64,000 bases of DNA, taken from contig ML769618.1 of assembly GCA_009733575.1 (NCBI GenBank), positions 1 through 64,000 of the forward strand, read 5' to 3'. A program made the translations under genes and the position numbers. The notes beneath the pieces are model-generated. The model was not told where the DNA came from and did not search any database. It worked only from the letters and a program-made list of their open reading frames with translations. Below are positions 9,940 through 20,640 of the stretch, piece by piece. Origin of the DNA: Gymnopus androsaceus JB14. Taxonomy: Eukaryota; Basidiomycota; Agaricomycetes; Agaricales; Omphalotaceae. Each line of letters begins with the position of its first letter. Position 1 is the first letter of the stretch.

Positions 9940-11439
9940 TGTCGGTCCCCAGGCGTATTGTGAACCGCGTCAACCGTTTGAACGAAAAGGCAATGGTGTG
10001 TTCTGTATCTAATAGGCTAATGCTAATGGACTGCTGCAACTTTACATCAGCATTTTCAGGGGGTTGTCGAGGGCACACTGTTCACCATTGAGGGTGAAAC
10101 CTGCGTCGTGCCCATCCCAATAATCCGACAAATCAATATGCCAACAAGATCTTCCCCTGATTACTTGTACACCGAGTATTGGATATTCAGTGTGAACGAC
10201 ACACTCAGCACCACCCGTGCAATGGTTACCAACCGTAATTCGACAGCTCTGGCATCCGCAAAGGACGATTTTTGCTTTATAGCATACTATTTAAAACCTT
10301 CCCTCTTGTCCACAATATTGACCCCCACCAACGACGTACTTGCAGATATCATAAACTCGTCTGCTGTTCCATCTGGCGATGTTCTCGTTGTCAAATTCAG
10401 TTACGATCGGTCGAGCGTTCAGCCTATTGATATGATCCAGGATGCAAGTAATGTGAAATTGTTGCTGGAAAGGTAACTATCCAACTATCTTTTTAGGTCG
10501 AGCGTGCTCATATAAATGACAGGGCATTCTGTGAAAACGGTGACCACAACAGTGATGTTCAGACTTGATATAGCGGCCGAGACATCCTCGGAGATTCTTG
10601 ATTTCTGTGCGCCTCTTGAAGTATGCGCGCTAGCTGCAACTTCGAAATCTCACCGCCTCTTTGTACTTTCCTATTACGCTGTTCGTTTATCTATTCATTT
10701 GGCAAGATTCGTTAATAGTCCAATGTTGTTCCTCGCTACATTGGATAGCAGCGACTCTGCGATCATAGGCCCGTTTATTCTATCCTTTTTGAACATCAGT
10801 GATAATTCCCACTTACCTCTTCTCATCGCTGCCCCGCGGTCAAGCCTCGTAACGTGGTTGCACTGTGCGGTCGTCGAAAGATGGACCCTTGAATCTTCGA
10901 TTACCCCCAAAGTTTTTGTAGACCACGTTCACTTTTACTTGGCTTACTGCACTTTGAAGGTTTGCTTTTTGCGTCGAATGGCATTTAACAGAGACTGACT
11001 CGTCAACGAACAGGGACGCAGAATTCGTTTGCTGTTTAGCAAGGACATGCACACTCCGATTTACCTACTCCTGGCATTCTCCAACCTCGCATCGGCCAAC
11101 GTGCTTACGGCTCAGAGCATGTACATGCCTTACCCACGTCAGGTGCTCTACAACAACTTTCAGGTCATTAATTGGTCGCATGACTCCATGCCTGGTTTGT
11201 TATCGACGAAATTTCGTCGTCTTTATCGAGCCAGACATCACGTCCATGTTCATGACCTTACGTGTTGTCCAGCGATGTGGAGAACTTTCACCGATTCTGC
11301 GACTTGGAACTTGCGGTGGGGATCAACACGCGAAGGTTTGGATTTGTCGTCGCGCTGGACGATCACTGGAATGTGTGAGGATCCACAGTGCCCTCTTGAA
11401 GGGACATGGACAATGCATGCGAAGCTGTTTCCTTGGTAA
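9940..11439 (+). pseudogene. F-box-like protein gene, probably decaying
   Basis: The exons I can join in phase are 9940 to ~9996 (MSVPRRIV...), an exon from ~10059 to 10472, 10523-10959 and 11014-11439. All use GT-AG introns of 50-60 bp. The third exon carries an F-box-like stretch (RLDIAAETSSEILDF, then CALAATSKSHRLF) and a segment like the agaric 'SxxSVISGS' family (SSDSAIIGPFILSF). In the last exon the credible reading switches frame twice: around 11200 a second frame (NFVVFIEPDITSMF, MTLRVVQRC) looks more protein-like, and after ~11280 the first frame resumes (FTDSATWNLRW). I therefore think the 3' part has frameshifts. The function of an F-box product would be SCF substrate recognition; none can be assigned here. 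Confidence 0.45.
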
Positions 11440-11572
11440 ACTTACATGTTGATGAAATACCCAGTTTAAATACACGATTGATACACTTGCGATTTTATTT
11501 ATTATTAGTACCCTTTAGAGTATTACCCGGTCAGAGGGCTGTCGGGGATTGCTGCGATAGCGGCGCTAAGGA

Positions 11573-11838
11573 TATGTATGACATCATTTTTTATCGGAAA
11601 AAGGAGAGACGTGATTGGGGTAATCGGTTCCACGTTCAGGTTACATTAGTTGAATGTTCACTTCACTGTTTGCTGTACTATCTGTTAACCCTCCTACATC
11701 TCCAAATAGATTATTATTGCTTCAACCAAATGCAAAAATTAATGATATTATGCGTTGTCTGTTGACTAATTGTACACTGTCTCTGCCTTATGGATTATCA
11801 ATTGACTCTTTGATGAAGTAAAGGAGATAGCGTAGGGC
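11573..11838. repeat. Repeat A, copy 1
   Basis: About 265 bp nearly the same as 16746-17017. Here it directly precedes the long repeat B (11839-13037). At the other locus it directly follows B. Its first bases are TATGTATGACATCA. Confidence 0.75.
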
Positions 11839-12480
11839 CAAATCCGCTTGGCTGTTTCTCCGCATGAAACTCCCGTACCCATGGCTGGGCAGTAAGAAAC
11901 AGCTTTCGTTGCTTTCTTTGGTACAGTGAGGTCCGGTCTTCAGGAGCGTATCCCTGAGGAACCAAGGGTTCCCAGTCGACAACACCAGGTAGTTTGTTGT
12001 CGGTGTCAGTGACTAACAGGTAATGGGAGGCAGAGGTCAACACGGTGAGTAGTTTCGGGCTCGGCCAGTGTTCGGAGGAAAGATAGAAGCAGATGTGCTA
12101 GATGTTGCGCAACAGCTTCTGTCGCCAATGCTTCCTCAAGATCATCCTTGTCGTTAGAGGTACGAATTGTCTCTGCATCGTTCCTTTGCCTGCCATATCG
12201 AGCCTTCCGCCTGGAAGCCGCTCCATGATCATAAGAGGTATGACTGGTGTCTGCGTATCTGCGCAATACGCTAGCACCCTCAGAACGCGAAGTGAGGTGC
12301 TAGCGGACAAAATCAACAGTGCTGACCTCACTGGAGAGTTTTGAGTCCAGGTTCAACAGGTAATGTGACTTGGACAAGATAGGCGTCACATCAACGAAGT
12401 AGAGGTTGTCGAAATCCTTGCGCAAAAGAAGTGATAGTTTGATATTCAGGAGTGTCATGGATATCATCTGGACTTGTCAT
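11788..12480 (-). pseudogene. Aminoglycoside-phosphotransferase-like kinase relic, copy 1
   Basis: On the minus strand a start codon at 12480 opens a reading like the fungal APH family (PF01636). Recognisable pieces in order: a VLRVLAYCADTQTP-type segment, MERLPGGRLD, a helical LEEALATEAVAQHLAH stretch, and LVTDTDNKLPGVVDWE, which matches the second phosphotransferase motif (normally ...GVIDWE). These pieces lie in three frames, and the catalytic HGD-x-x-x-x-N (Brenner) motif is not visible. It cannot encode an active kinase. It is carried inside repeat B, so it is best read as a captured gene fragment. Confidence 0.6.
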
Positions 12481-13037
12481 GAGTGCTGAGATGAAACTGT
12501 TCCAATGCAGCGGTACGAGTCCAATCAGAATCTACCCAAAACAATAAGGACTGCGATGAACGTTGCAGAAAGGAATGAAGACGTACTTGAAAGTTCTTTT
12601 GTATAATAGCAAGCACTTGACCTCGATCTTAGCATTACTATTGGCGAATTTCCGAAAGGTTGCCAGTAATTGGATTACTGGCTGAGTTTAAACCAGAAGG
12701 AAGAAAGGAGTGACTCGCAGCGACGGTACGAAAGCAAGTCCGGCCCCATCGAGATATAGCTGCCTGGTTCAAGTTAGGAATGAGTGAGAGGAAAAAGAAA
12801 AAACCAGAGGAATCAAAAAGAAAAAAGGTCAGGAAACACAGCTGTCCGCCAAATCACATATGTTTGAACATACGTTACTCGGAAGAACAAAGGTTATGTG
12901 TAGACTAATTTAATTCATCACGAAATACGCATTGTGTAGAATAGAGAGAAGAAAGAACCTTACAGGATGTGCTGCTAGACCGTGCTGAATGGTTCTGGTT
13001 TTGAGGTATTCAGCAAGAACCATGTAGCACTATCTAA
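11839..13037. mobile_element. Helitron-like non-autonomous element (repeat B, copy 1)
   Basis: A ~1.2-kb repeat with close matches at 15546-16745 and, for its right part, at 20071-20530. It ends with the 8-bp hairpin, 10-nt spacer and CTAA, where the other copies have CTGA. The left half holds a kinase relic on the minus strand. The right half is non-coding and purine-rich (12700-12850, several AAAGAAAAA runs). Assignment to Helitrons rests on the 3' end only; a 5' TC end could not be fixed. Confidence 0.6.
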
Positions 13038-13603
13038 AGTTTACATTGACCTTCAAGTTGTCTTGCTTTGAAGTGAACCTCTTTTCCCGCTGGGCATTTG
13101 AAAAAGCACTAAGAATTTCGCTCAGGATACATGTTAAATCATGATGAAAGGACGAACTTTATGTTCCCGGCCACATCACAACGCTTGTTTCTTTAAATTT
13201 GTTCTAACCACACTTCCGAGCCCAAAATAACCGATCATGTAGCAGATTTATCGTACTGTGGTTCTGCCTGGAGCTGGTCGACCATGTAAGGACGATCATT
13301 GCCTTAAGCGAGAGCAATGAGCATGCGTAACCGCGTGATTGATGAGCGCGCCCTCACCCTCAATGATCTTGTGTGCAGCGACTTGCTTACGCTTGTGAGG
13401 GACACAGTTATGATCGCGGAAGAAAATTGAAATCAACTCAATCAGCAGCAAAATAATAAGAATGTCCGGTGCAAGTGGCGTGGACGCGCCAGTCACGATC
13501 ATATAATGCACACATGTGATCGTCACAGAACAATGCTTTCCTTATGAAATAATTCATGCTTCTTCCCTTTGTTCTTTGCAGTACTTATAGAGAATGACTC
13601 GCT
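13038..13603. other. Intergenic, no gene seen
   Basis: AT-rich spacer between repeat B copy 1 and the F-box relic. I see no ORF with family features, no tRNA fold and no terminal repeats. A TACTTATAGAG stretch ~50 bp before the next gene may be its core promoter. Confidence 0.4.
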
Positions 13604-15140
13604 TTGGCCAAGTTCACTTCTTTCCCGCTTCGCATGAGTACTGACTCAGAAAAGCTCTGTCGAGATATCTTCGACCTTATCATTGATCATGCCTCCGACT
13701 CGTCTTCCGACCTAAAAGCTCTTTCTCTGGTCGCTAAAGACTGGCTTCCTCGAAGCAGGAAACATCTCTTTCGCCGCTTCCGTATCTCTGAAGCCGTTGT
13801 TCACTGCGACGACAGATGAACATGCCAAACAGCAGCTAGCCATGAGACAATCCTTATCGGATTGTCTTCATAACAAAACCATTCTAGCACGTATAGATGG
13901 CTTCATAATCGACCAGAGCCTGCGCTGGGTATGGTCGAGCCCTGGTCAGCTTCACCTCTATCCCTATGGAAACTCGAAAGACTGCGACGGTGCCATCCCA
14001 TACGACCTTACCACCCTTCCATCCACCAAAATTCAATTCCTCTCTTACGAATGGATGACGCGTTCACTGGCAGAAGTGGACTGTGATTATTCCACCGTCT
14101 TTGTCGAAATCGCGCGCAGTGTTGGTAAAGAATTGAAACAGCTATATCTACAGGACGCACATTCCTACGATTCCTCGCGAACCGTTCCCAGCAGGGCTTC
14201 AATCTGTTCGAAATCTTTGGCAGTTTTTATGCCTTTATTAGAAACATTATGCCTTCAGAAGATGTCTTATCTACCCATAAAGCTCAGGTGCTAACTTGGA
14301 TGACCCCAGCAGCCTCGAATGCTCTCCGGCAGGTCATCAGAACACCTAGCAAGGTTTATGGCTCAGCTGCGAGGGAGAAAGATTTCATTGAAGCGTTTGT
14401 ATTTTCAGACGTGCGACAGTGTTCCCAACAAGGCAATGGAGATTCTGCTTTTTAAAAACAGATTTCTCACATTCGACAATCTGGCCCATCTTGCGTTGGA
14501 CAGTATATCTATCCCTCTCTTTGTCGGTCGGCCTCTTCCTCTTTTGAACGTTCAAAGTCTTACTATTTTTGATGATTTCGGTGAGTGTCTCTCTGATGAT
14601 GGTACTGCAGTTTTTTCACTGTTACTGAAGCATGTATACAGGAGACAGCGAACCCGACGAAATGGACATACAACAAGGCCCGCTTATCTCTTCCCTCCCT
14701 CAAGAGTTTGCAGCTTGTTCTGAGGCACCATCAGAGCATTCTGACTCTGTGCAGAGTTATTCTCGGTCCTTGCCGAGTCGCAGCTTTGGGGTCGGGAACC
14801 CGCGAGGAGTATCCTGGTGAACGTAGGTTTGTTCGACCTCGAGTCAAGATTGGAGCCAGAGGCTATCCAAAGCAGCATTCGCCTACACATCCAATTATTA
14901 CCACTCATGTACTCTGACCTATCCTCTGAGTCGGAGATGGCCTCCAGGATCGATATAACGCTTCACTCCTACCTCTACCTTGTTGATATCAGCCATTTCA
15001 ATCACCGTGTACCCGTCGAGAGCATCACGGTTGGTGGTGACTCTCGTAGAGTTGTTGTGGATCATTTACCGTTAACGGCGAGTACTGGAAGGATGACTGA
15101 ATCAGAGGGTGATATCTGGTGGCAGCCTGCACTTTGGTAA
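13604..15140 (+). pseudogene. F-box protein gene, frameshifted relic
   Basis: The first frame, with ATG at 13634 (MSTDSEKLC), has a good F-box: IFDLIIDHASDSSSDLKALS, then VAKDWLPRSRKHLF, as in mushroom F-box proteins. Coding then continues in other frames: 13797-14294 (DEHAKQQLAMRQSLSDCL...), 14319-14723 (LRR-like RISLKRLYF, LAHLALDSISIPLFV) and 14817-15140 (RIDITLHSYLYLV to the stop). The breaks are not spanned by introns of normal size, so at least two or three frameshifts are needed. An intact gene would be an SCF adaptor with a leucine-rich-like C-terminus. Some breaks may be sequencing errors. Confidence 0.5.
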
Positions 15141-15480
15141 ATTGGTAGGCTTTTGCGTAAACCGTGACCTGTTTGGAGGTATATCTGTTCATTTGTTATT
15201 AATTCCTTCCTTCTTTCCTTCATTCACCTCAATCGACGTATACTACTATACCCACTTAATCATAAACTGATTCCAAGTCCTATCTTTCTTTCTTTGTGGT
15301 ACAGAATCCCGTTCTAGACTTCATAAGCTTCATTGATCATGTCGCTTCTGTTATGTTACACAAGTATTACTACCAGTAATATTTTCATCCTATTCGATAC
15401 GTTGTCCATACTGAGTCACAGTGCTCTCTTCAACCATCAGCTTGAAAAATAACTCATCGTGAAAGGACAAGCCATCACCT
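15141..15480. other. Intergenic, no gene seen
   Basis: Pyrimidine-rich spacer (TTCCTTCCTTCTTTCC near 15204-15219) after the F-box relic. It gives way to the C-terminal end of the kinase relic of repeat B copy 2. No other feature is visible. Confidence 0.4.
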
Positions 15481-16186
15481 TCAGCTCTCCACACCCTTCA
15501 CCGACTCGGAACTGAACTCTGAATGGCAATACCCCACAGCTGCTTCAAAATCCGCTTGCTGTTTCTCCGCATGAAACTCCCGTACCCATGCTGGGCAGTA
15601 AGAAACAGCTTTTGTAGGTAGTCTTCTTTGGTACAGTGAGTCCAGTTCAGGAGCGTATCCCTGAGGAACCAAGGGTTCCCAGTCGACAACACCAGGTATT
15701 TTGTTGTCGGTGTCAGTGACTAACAGGTAATGGGAGGAGAGGTCAACACGGTGAGTAGTTTTGGGCTCGGCAGTGTTCGGAGGAAAGATAGAAGCAGATG
15801 TGCTAGATGTTGCGCAACAGCTTCTGTCGCCAATGCTTCCTCAAGATCATCCTTGTCGTTAGAGGTACGAATTGTCTCTGCATCGTTCCTTTGCCTGCCA
15901 TATCGAGCCTTCCGCCTGGAAGCCGCTCCATGATCATAAGAGGTATGACTGGTGTCTGCGTATCTGCGCAATACGCTAGCACCCTCAGAACGCAATGTGA
16001 GGTGCTAGCGGACAAAATCAACAGTGCTGACCTCACTGAGAGTTTTGAGTCCAGGTTCAACAGGTAATGTGACTTGGACAAGATAGGCGTCACATCAACG
16101 AAGTAGAGGTTGTTGAAAGTCCCTTGCGCAAAAGAAGTGATAGTTTGATATTCAGGAGTGTCATGGATATCATCTGGACTTGTCAT
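15481..16186 (-). pseudogene. Aminoglycoside-phosphotransferase-like kinase relic, copy 2
   Basis: The better preserved of the two relics. From ATG at 16186 it reads through SFAQGTFNNLYFVDV, YLLNLDSKLS, VLRVLAYCADTQTP and MERLPGGRLD, all typical of the N-lobe of fungal APH-like kinases. Frame changes then follow, leading to YLLVTDTDNKIPGVVDWE and a C-terminal WVREFHAEKQQADFEAA. The HGD catalytic loop is not found. Copy 1 has a different C-terminal tail (it runs into repeat A). The kinase reads toward the left, opposite to the orientation implied by the Helitron-like 3' end. Confidence 0.6.
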
Positions 16187-16745
16187 GAGTGCTGAGATGA
16201 AACTGTTCCAATGCAGCGGTACGAGTCCAATCAGAATCTACCCAAAACAATAAGGACTGCAATGAACGTTGCAGAAAGGAATGAAGACGTACTTGAAAGT
16301 TCTTTTGTATAAAGCAACTTGACCTTGATCCTTAGCATTACTAGTTGGCTGAATTTCCGAAAGGTTGCCAGTAATTGGATTACTGGCTGAGTTTAAACCA
16401 GAAGGAAGAAAGGAGTGACTCGCAGCGATGGTACGAAAGCAAGTCCGGCCCCCATCGAGATATAGCTGCCTGGTTCAAGTTAGGAATGAGTGAGAGGAAA
16501 AAGAAAAACAGAGGAATCAAAAAGAAAAAAGGTCAGGAAACACAGCTGTCCGCAAATCACATATGTTTGAACATACGTTACTCGGAAGAACAAAGGTTAT
16601 GTGTAGACTAATTTAATTCATCACGAAATACGCGTTGTGTTAGAATAGAGAGAAGAAAGAACCTTACAGGATTGTAACCGTGCTAGACCGTGCTGAATGG
16701 TTCTGGTTTTGAGGTATTCAGCAAGAACCATGTAGCACTATCTGA
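15546..16745. mobile_element. Helitron-like non-autonomous element (repeat B, copy 2)
   Basis: About 1.2 kb nearly the same as 11839-13037, with scattered single-base indels. It ends in the 8-bp hairpin, 10-nt spacer and CTGA at 16742-16745. The next base is T, and it is the start of repeat A copy 2. Repeat A copy 1 reads GGA|TATG at this junction, so the end is consistent with insertion between A and T, the Helitron rule. Confidence 0.65.
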
Positions 16746-17017
16746 TATGTATGACATCATTTTTCATCGGAAAAAGGAGAGACGTGATTGGGGTAATCGG
16801 TTCCACGCCGTTCAGGTTACATTAGTTGAATGTTCACTTCACTGTTCACTGTACTACTATCTGTTAACCCTCCTACATCTCCAAATATATTATTATTGCT
16901 TCAACCAAATGCAAAAATTAATGATATTATGTGTTGTCTGTTGACTAATTGTACACTGTCTCTGCCTTATGGATTATCAATTGACTCTTTGATAAAGTAA
17001 AGGAGATAGCGTAGGGC
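16746..17017. repeat. Repeat A, copy 2
   Basis: Matches 11573-11838 with a few indels. It follows repeat B copy 2 directly, whereas copy 1 precedes B, so the order is permuted between the two loci. Confidence 0.75.
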
Positions 17018-17503
17018 GAGTAGTATGCGTCAAACTTGCAAGATTAGGAATCCAATTTCCGTGTAGAGTGGCATGGTTGTTGAGTTATCCAGGGCTCGAC
17101 GTAGGAAACATGTCTGGACAAGTCATCATCGACTTCTTACCAAATCAGTCAATTAAGGCTGTATACAAAGTTCGGGTACTTTTAGAGGCATCCATGAGCG
17201 TCCAACAAGTCTTTCGCAACCAAGGACACCTTTGACAGCTACAGCTCCTAGTATGACCAAGAGCTTTATCTTCCACGAAAGTCCCACCACTGGGCGTCAC
17301 AGGAGCTATCTAATGATAGCCCTCCATTATTTGCATTCCGTTTAACCCCTCTTATATATGGCAGGTTGCATGGTCGTCCAGGTGTAACCGAACACTGAGG
17401 TGAAAGGTTCTTGATTGTTTGAGAGTATGAACCGAAAAGCTGGCCATACAGTTCCCATAAATTCTCAGCCTTGAATCCCTCCTGTCTCTACTCATGCCCA
17501 GCG
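17018..17503 (+). promoter_or_regulatory. Upstream region of the acyltransferase gene
   Basis: Non-coding. A TATATAT box lies at 17353-17359, ~145 bp before the start codon, followed by CT-rich stretches. No operator or repeat is evident. Confidence 0.3.
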
Positions 17504-19433
17504 ATGTCTCTTATATCTCACATATCCAATTTGTCCTTCTCCACCAGTGATGGAGGCCAAACTTTCACTCGTCAGACGTTTGGGGCGGAAGCCTGGGCAC
17601 AGGCGTCGGCACAAGAGTGAGTTATAAGTCAACTTGAATCTTGTCATTCCGTTTACATGAATTAAATTCTGCAGTAACACGACCGACGGTTTTGGTGCTT
17701 TTCATTCGGGAGTAAAGATCATCTTACCACAAGATGTTCCTGTCGATATCTTCAAGGCCTATATAACTTCTGCTTGGATTCGTCTACGTCATCAAGCCCC
17801 GACAGTCGCTATACGAAGCTGCCTTGCGTCTCGTAAAGAATTTGATTATGCCGCTGATTTCGTGTATAATGTCCCAGTAAATCTCGGGGATGCGGAGGAA
17901 TGGGCCAGGGAGACGATCAAGTTCACTGAAAAGAAGATGGCCATGTCTGACCGGGAGTCGAACCTATACGAGACTTACTGGAAACCTTCCGCAAACCGTT
18001 ATTCTCATGAGCTTGTTGTTGGTCCAGATGTCGAGGAAAGAAAATGGCATATTCTGTTTGTATTCCGATCTTTTTTTTCCCGTTGCATTCTAATTGATTT
18101 CTGGGTTTATAGGTTCCATGCTTGCCACGCAGCTATCGACGCTCGTGGAAGTCTACAGCTCTGCGAGCTCTTACTAGACTATCTCACTGAATACATCATT
18201 CAAGGCAAACCTGCCGATGCACCAGTGGTGGCTTTGGAATGGGGTAAAGAGGTTGTGAGGCTTCCTCCTGCCGCTGCTTTAGCTGCAGTTAAAGCGGCTG
18301 GGCTGCACGAATCCAAGTTGATGGAGATTCCTGCAGCACCTGCGCAACCTTTATCACAACCCGTTAGTCAATCCTATTTTCTTCTCCTCTAACTTGGTGC
18401 AAGCTAAACTGGCTTACACAGATATTATATCTCCGTCCAGCCCCGCCTCTTGAACCAGCCCCCAATCACACGGTGACGACTGCAGATTTTGTGTTGACAG
18501 AGGCGGAGACAATGAGTGTGCGCGAAGCATGTCATATACACGGTTACAATGTCACTCAATTTCTTGTCGCTGTGAAAGCACTCACTGAGGTTGAGTGGTC
18601 GCTCACCAAATCTCTTGAGCACGAAAACCTCTATGAGCCAATGTTGAAACATTATGCTGAATCGACTCATTTTCCGAGTGTCTTAAATATGGTTAGCCAG
18701 GTATGTGCTATACTGTCATGTTGATTGGGAAGGAGCAATCATTTACAAAATTTCTAGCGAATGAGACTCGGAGAGTACAACTCGCACAAAACAAGTACTT
18801 GCGGCTCTCCAGGGATTTCAACTGATGGGATCCCGCTCCTTCTTTCCATGGATCCCATTCGAAAAGCTTTGAAGTACGACCCATTGTCATTAGACTCGGA
18901 CAAGAAGATTCAGCGTCATATCAACAAGGAGATCTTTTGGCACGGTGTCGTGAAGAATGCTAAGGAATCTTGGCAGAGCGAGAAGGTAAGCAAACAAAGC
19001 TAAATTACACGAGGATACATTTCCGAATTCATTATTGCAGATCGACATCGAATCGTTTATCGCTCGAGAAATTCAACGTACCGCGACAGCTAAAGACTTA
19101 ACAGCCGCAGTGGATTCATTCATGATGCCAGCGCTTCTCACCTCATCCATCGGGGACATAGACCAGCTGAAAGCATGTGAAGCCTACTCACCAATCAACT
19201 CCAAAGCGGCATTGGGTCCAAGAATACTTGTTGATGGATTTGTGTTTGCTATCCGTGTCCCTACACCCTTGAAGATGGTTGGCTGCTGGCAATGGAGCAA
19301 TCGTCTAACGGTTCGCGTGATTAGCGGTGCAAAGTATACATCACATACAGAGATGAACGCCTTCATTGAAATTTTCAGATCATGGATCATTCAGACATGC
19401 TGTATTCCATCACTTCATTTCGCCCGACTTTAA
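17504..19433 (+). CDS. HxxxD (CAT-like/condensation-type) acyltransferase
   Basis: Six exons: 17504-17616, 17675-18055, 18113-18362, 18422-18700, 18758-18985, 19041-19433. All five introns are GT-AG (54-59 bp) and all phases fit, giving 547 aa with no break. The catalytic motif is FHACHAAID (HxxxD, ~residues 170-174), split just upstream by intron 2. The N-terminal VDIFKAYITSAWIRLRH and the C-terminal pattern (ILVDGFVFAIR, then WSNRLTVRVISGAKYTS) match the chloramphenicol-acetyltransferase-like fold used by NRPS condensation domains and fungal alcohol or trichothecene-type acyltransferases. The C-terminal DFGWG of BAHD enzymes is absent. The substrate is unknown and no other secondary-metabolism gene is adjacent. 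The alternative ATG at 17494 runs into a stop, which supports 17504. Confidence 0.75.
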
Positions 19434-20070
19434 AGTGTTACATTTTTTGAAGTAGTTCTATCGGTATATGGCTACTCGATGATACCGACATAGGCCTAGC
19501 TAGAGGCGCGCTAGCCGCAGCTGAAGCCAGACTATGTCACACGTGTTGTATGAGATCACTTTTTCGACGTTTACTTCCTTTATCTCTCCCTACAACTGCT
19601 TACTACATTAGATATACAAATCCATCTCCAGTAAAACCCCTGGCTGTCTTTGACGATACTTGCCCCATGCCTGCTGTAGAATTGAGTCTCCCAGGGATAG
19701 TCCTCCGACTCCTCGAGCCTGATGTTCCGAGTCTTCTGCAGTTGGGACCCATCTTTCACTTTGACCTTCCACTTGAGAGGAACCTTTAGGCCCTCTAGCC
19801 ACGTGCTCCCTGGAACGAGACACGATTTCGGATTTCAGGGACAGAGATGCCCCTTCCTCTATAACTTCGACATGGAGTGCCCTCGGGAGTGTTTTGAGCT
19901 GCGAGAAACCTCCTCCCTGAATTTGGTTTCGCGGGCTTTAGGAGGTACCGCAAGGCTAAACTCTGAAAGGTTCTCTGACTCTGCGACTAGAGCGACACAA
20001 CGATCAGAATCGGTAACATTAATTTCGGGTTTAGTAGAAAGATCCGACACGCTGAGTGCAGAAAGTTGTT
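19434..20070. other. Unresolved stretch with shadow ORFs
   Basis: Overlapping ORFs occur on both strands (minus strand from 20104, plus strand 19722-20072). None shows a domain or consistent exon structure. It abuts the truncated repeat B copy, so it may be a gene fragment joined to the element, but I cannot name it. Confidence 0.3.
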
Positions 20071-20530
20071 GAGCGATGAACGTTGCAGAAAGGAGTGAAG
20101 ACATACCTAAGTTCCTTGGTACTAAGCAACTTGACCTCGTTCCTTAGCATTATTGCTAGTTGGCTAAGCTTCCGAAGGGTTGCCAGTAATTGGATTACTG
20201 TTTGAGTTTAAACCAGAAGGAAGAAAGGAGATTCGCAGCGACGGTACGAAAGCAAGTCCGGCCCCCATCGAGATATAGCTGCCTGGTTCAATTTAGGAAT
20301 GAGTGAGAGGGACAGAAAAAAAAACAGAGGAATCAAAAAGAAAAAAGGTCAGGAAACACAGCGTCCGCAAATCACATATGTTTGAAAATACGTTACTCGG
20401 AAGAACGAAGGTTATGTGTGGAATAATTCATCACGAAATACGCGTCGTGTTAGAATAGAGAGAAAAACCTTACAGGATTAGAACTGTGCCGATTGGTTCT
20501 TGGTTCTGGTCTTGAGGTATTCAGCAAGGA
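20071..20530. mobile_element. Truncated repeat B copy (right part only)
   Basis: Matches the non-coding right half of the 1.2-kb repeat B (compare 16260-16735). The kinase-relic half is missing and different sequence lies to its left. The 3' hairpin region is degraded (only part of GGTTCT ... TTCAGCAAG remains), so this looks like the oldest copy. Confidence 0.65.
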
Positions 20531-20640
20531 AGCGCTCACACAATAACTGAATGGAAAGACGCGCTCCTCATACGTTTGGGACAAATACAGTACATTCTCG
20601 CTAAATATTATAGTAAAAGTACACGACGTGAGCAGAATCA

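Noticed and set aside
11029..11052. CACTA-type transposon end suggested by GTAGCACTA near the Helitron-like termini
   Set aside because: CACTA elements end in TAGTG on the right; here GCACTATCTGA with an upstream hairpin fits a Helitron end better, and no partner TIR was found.
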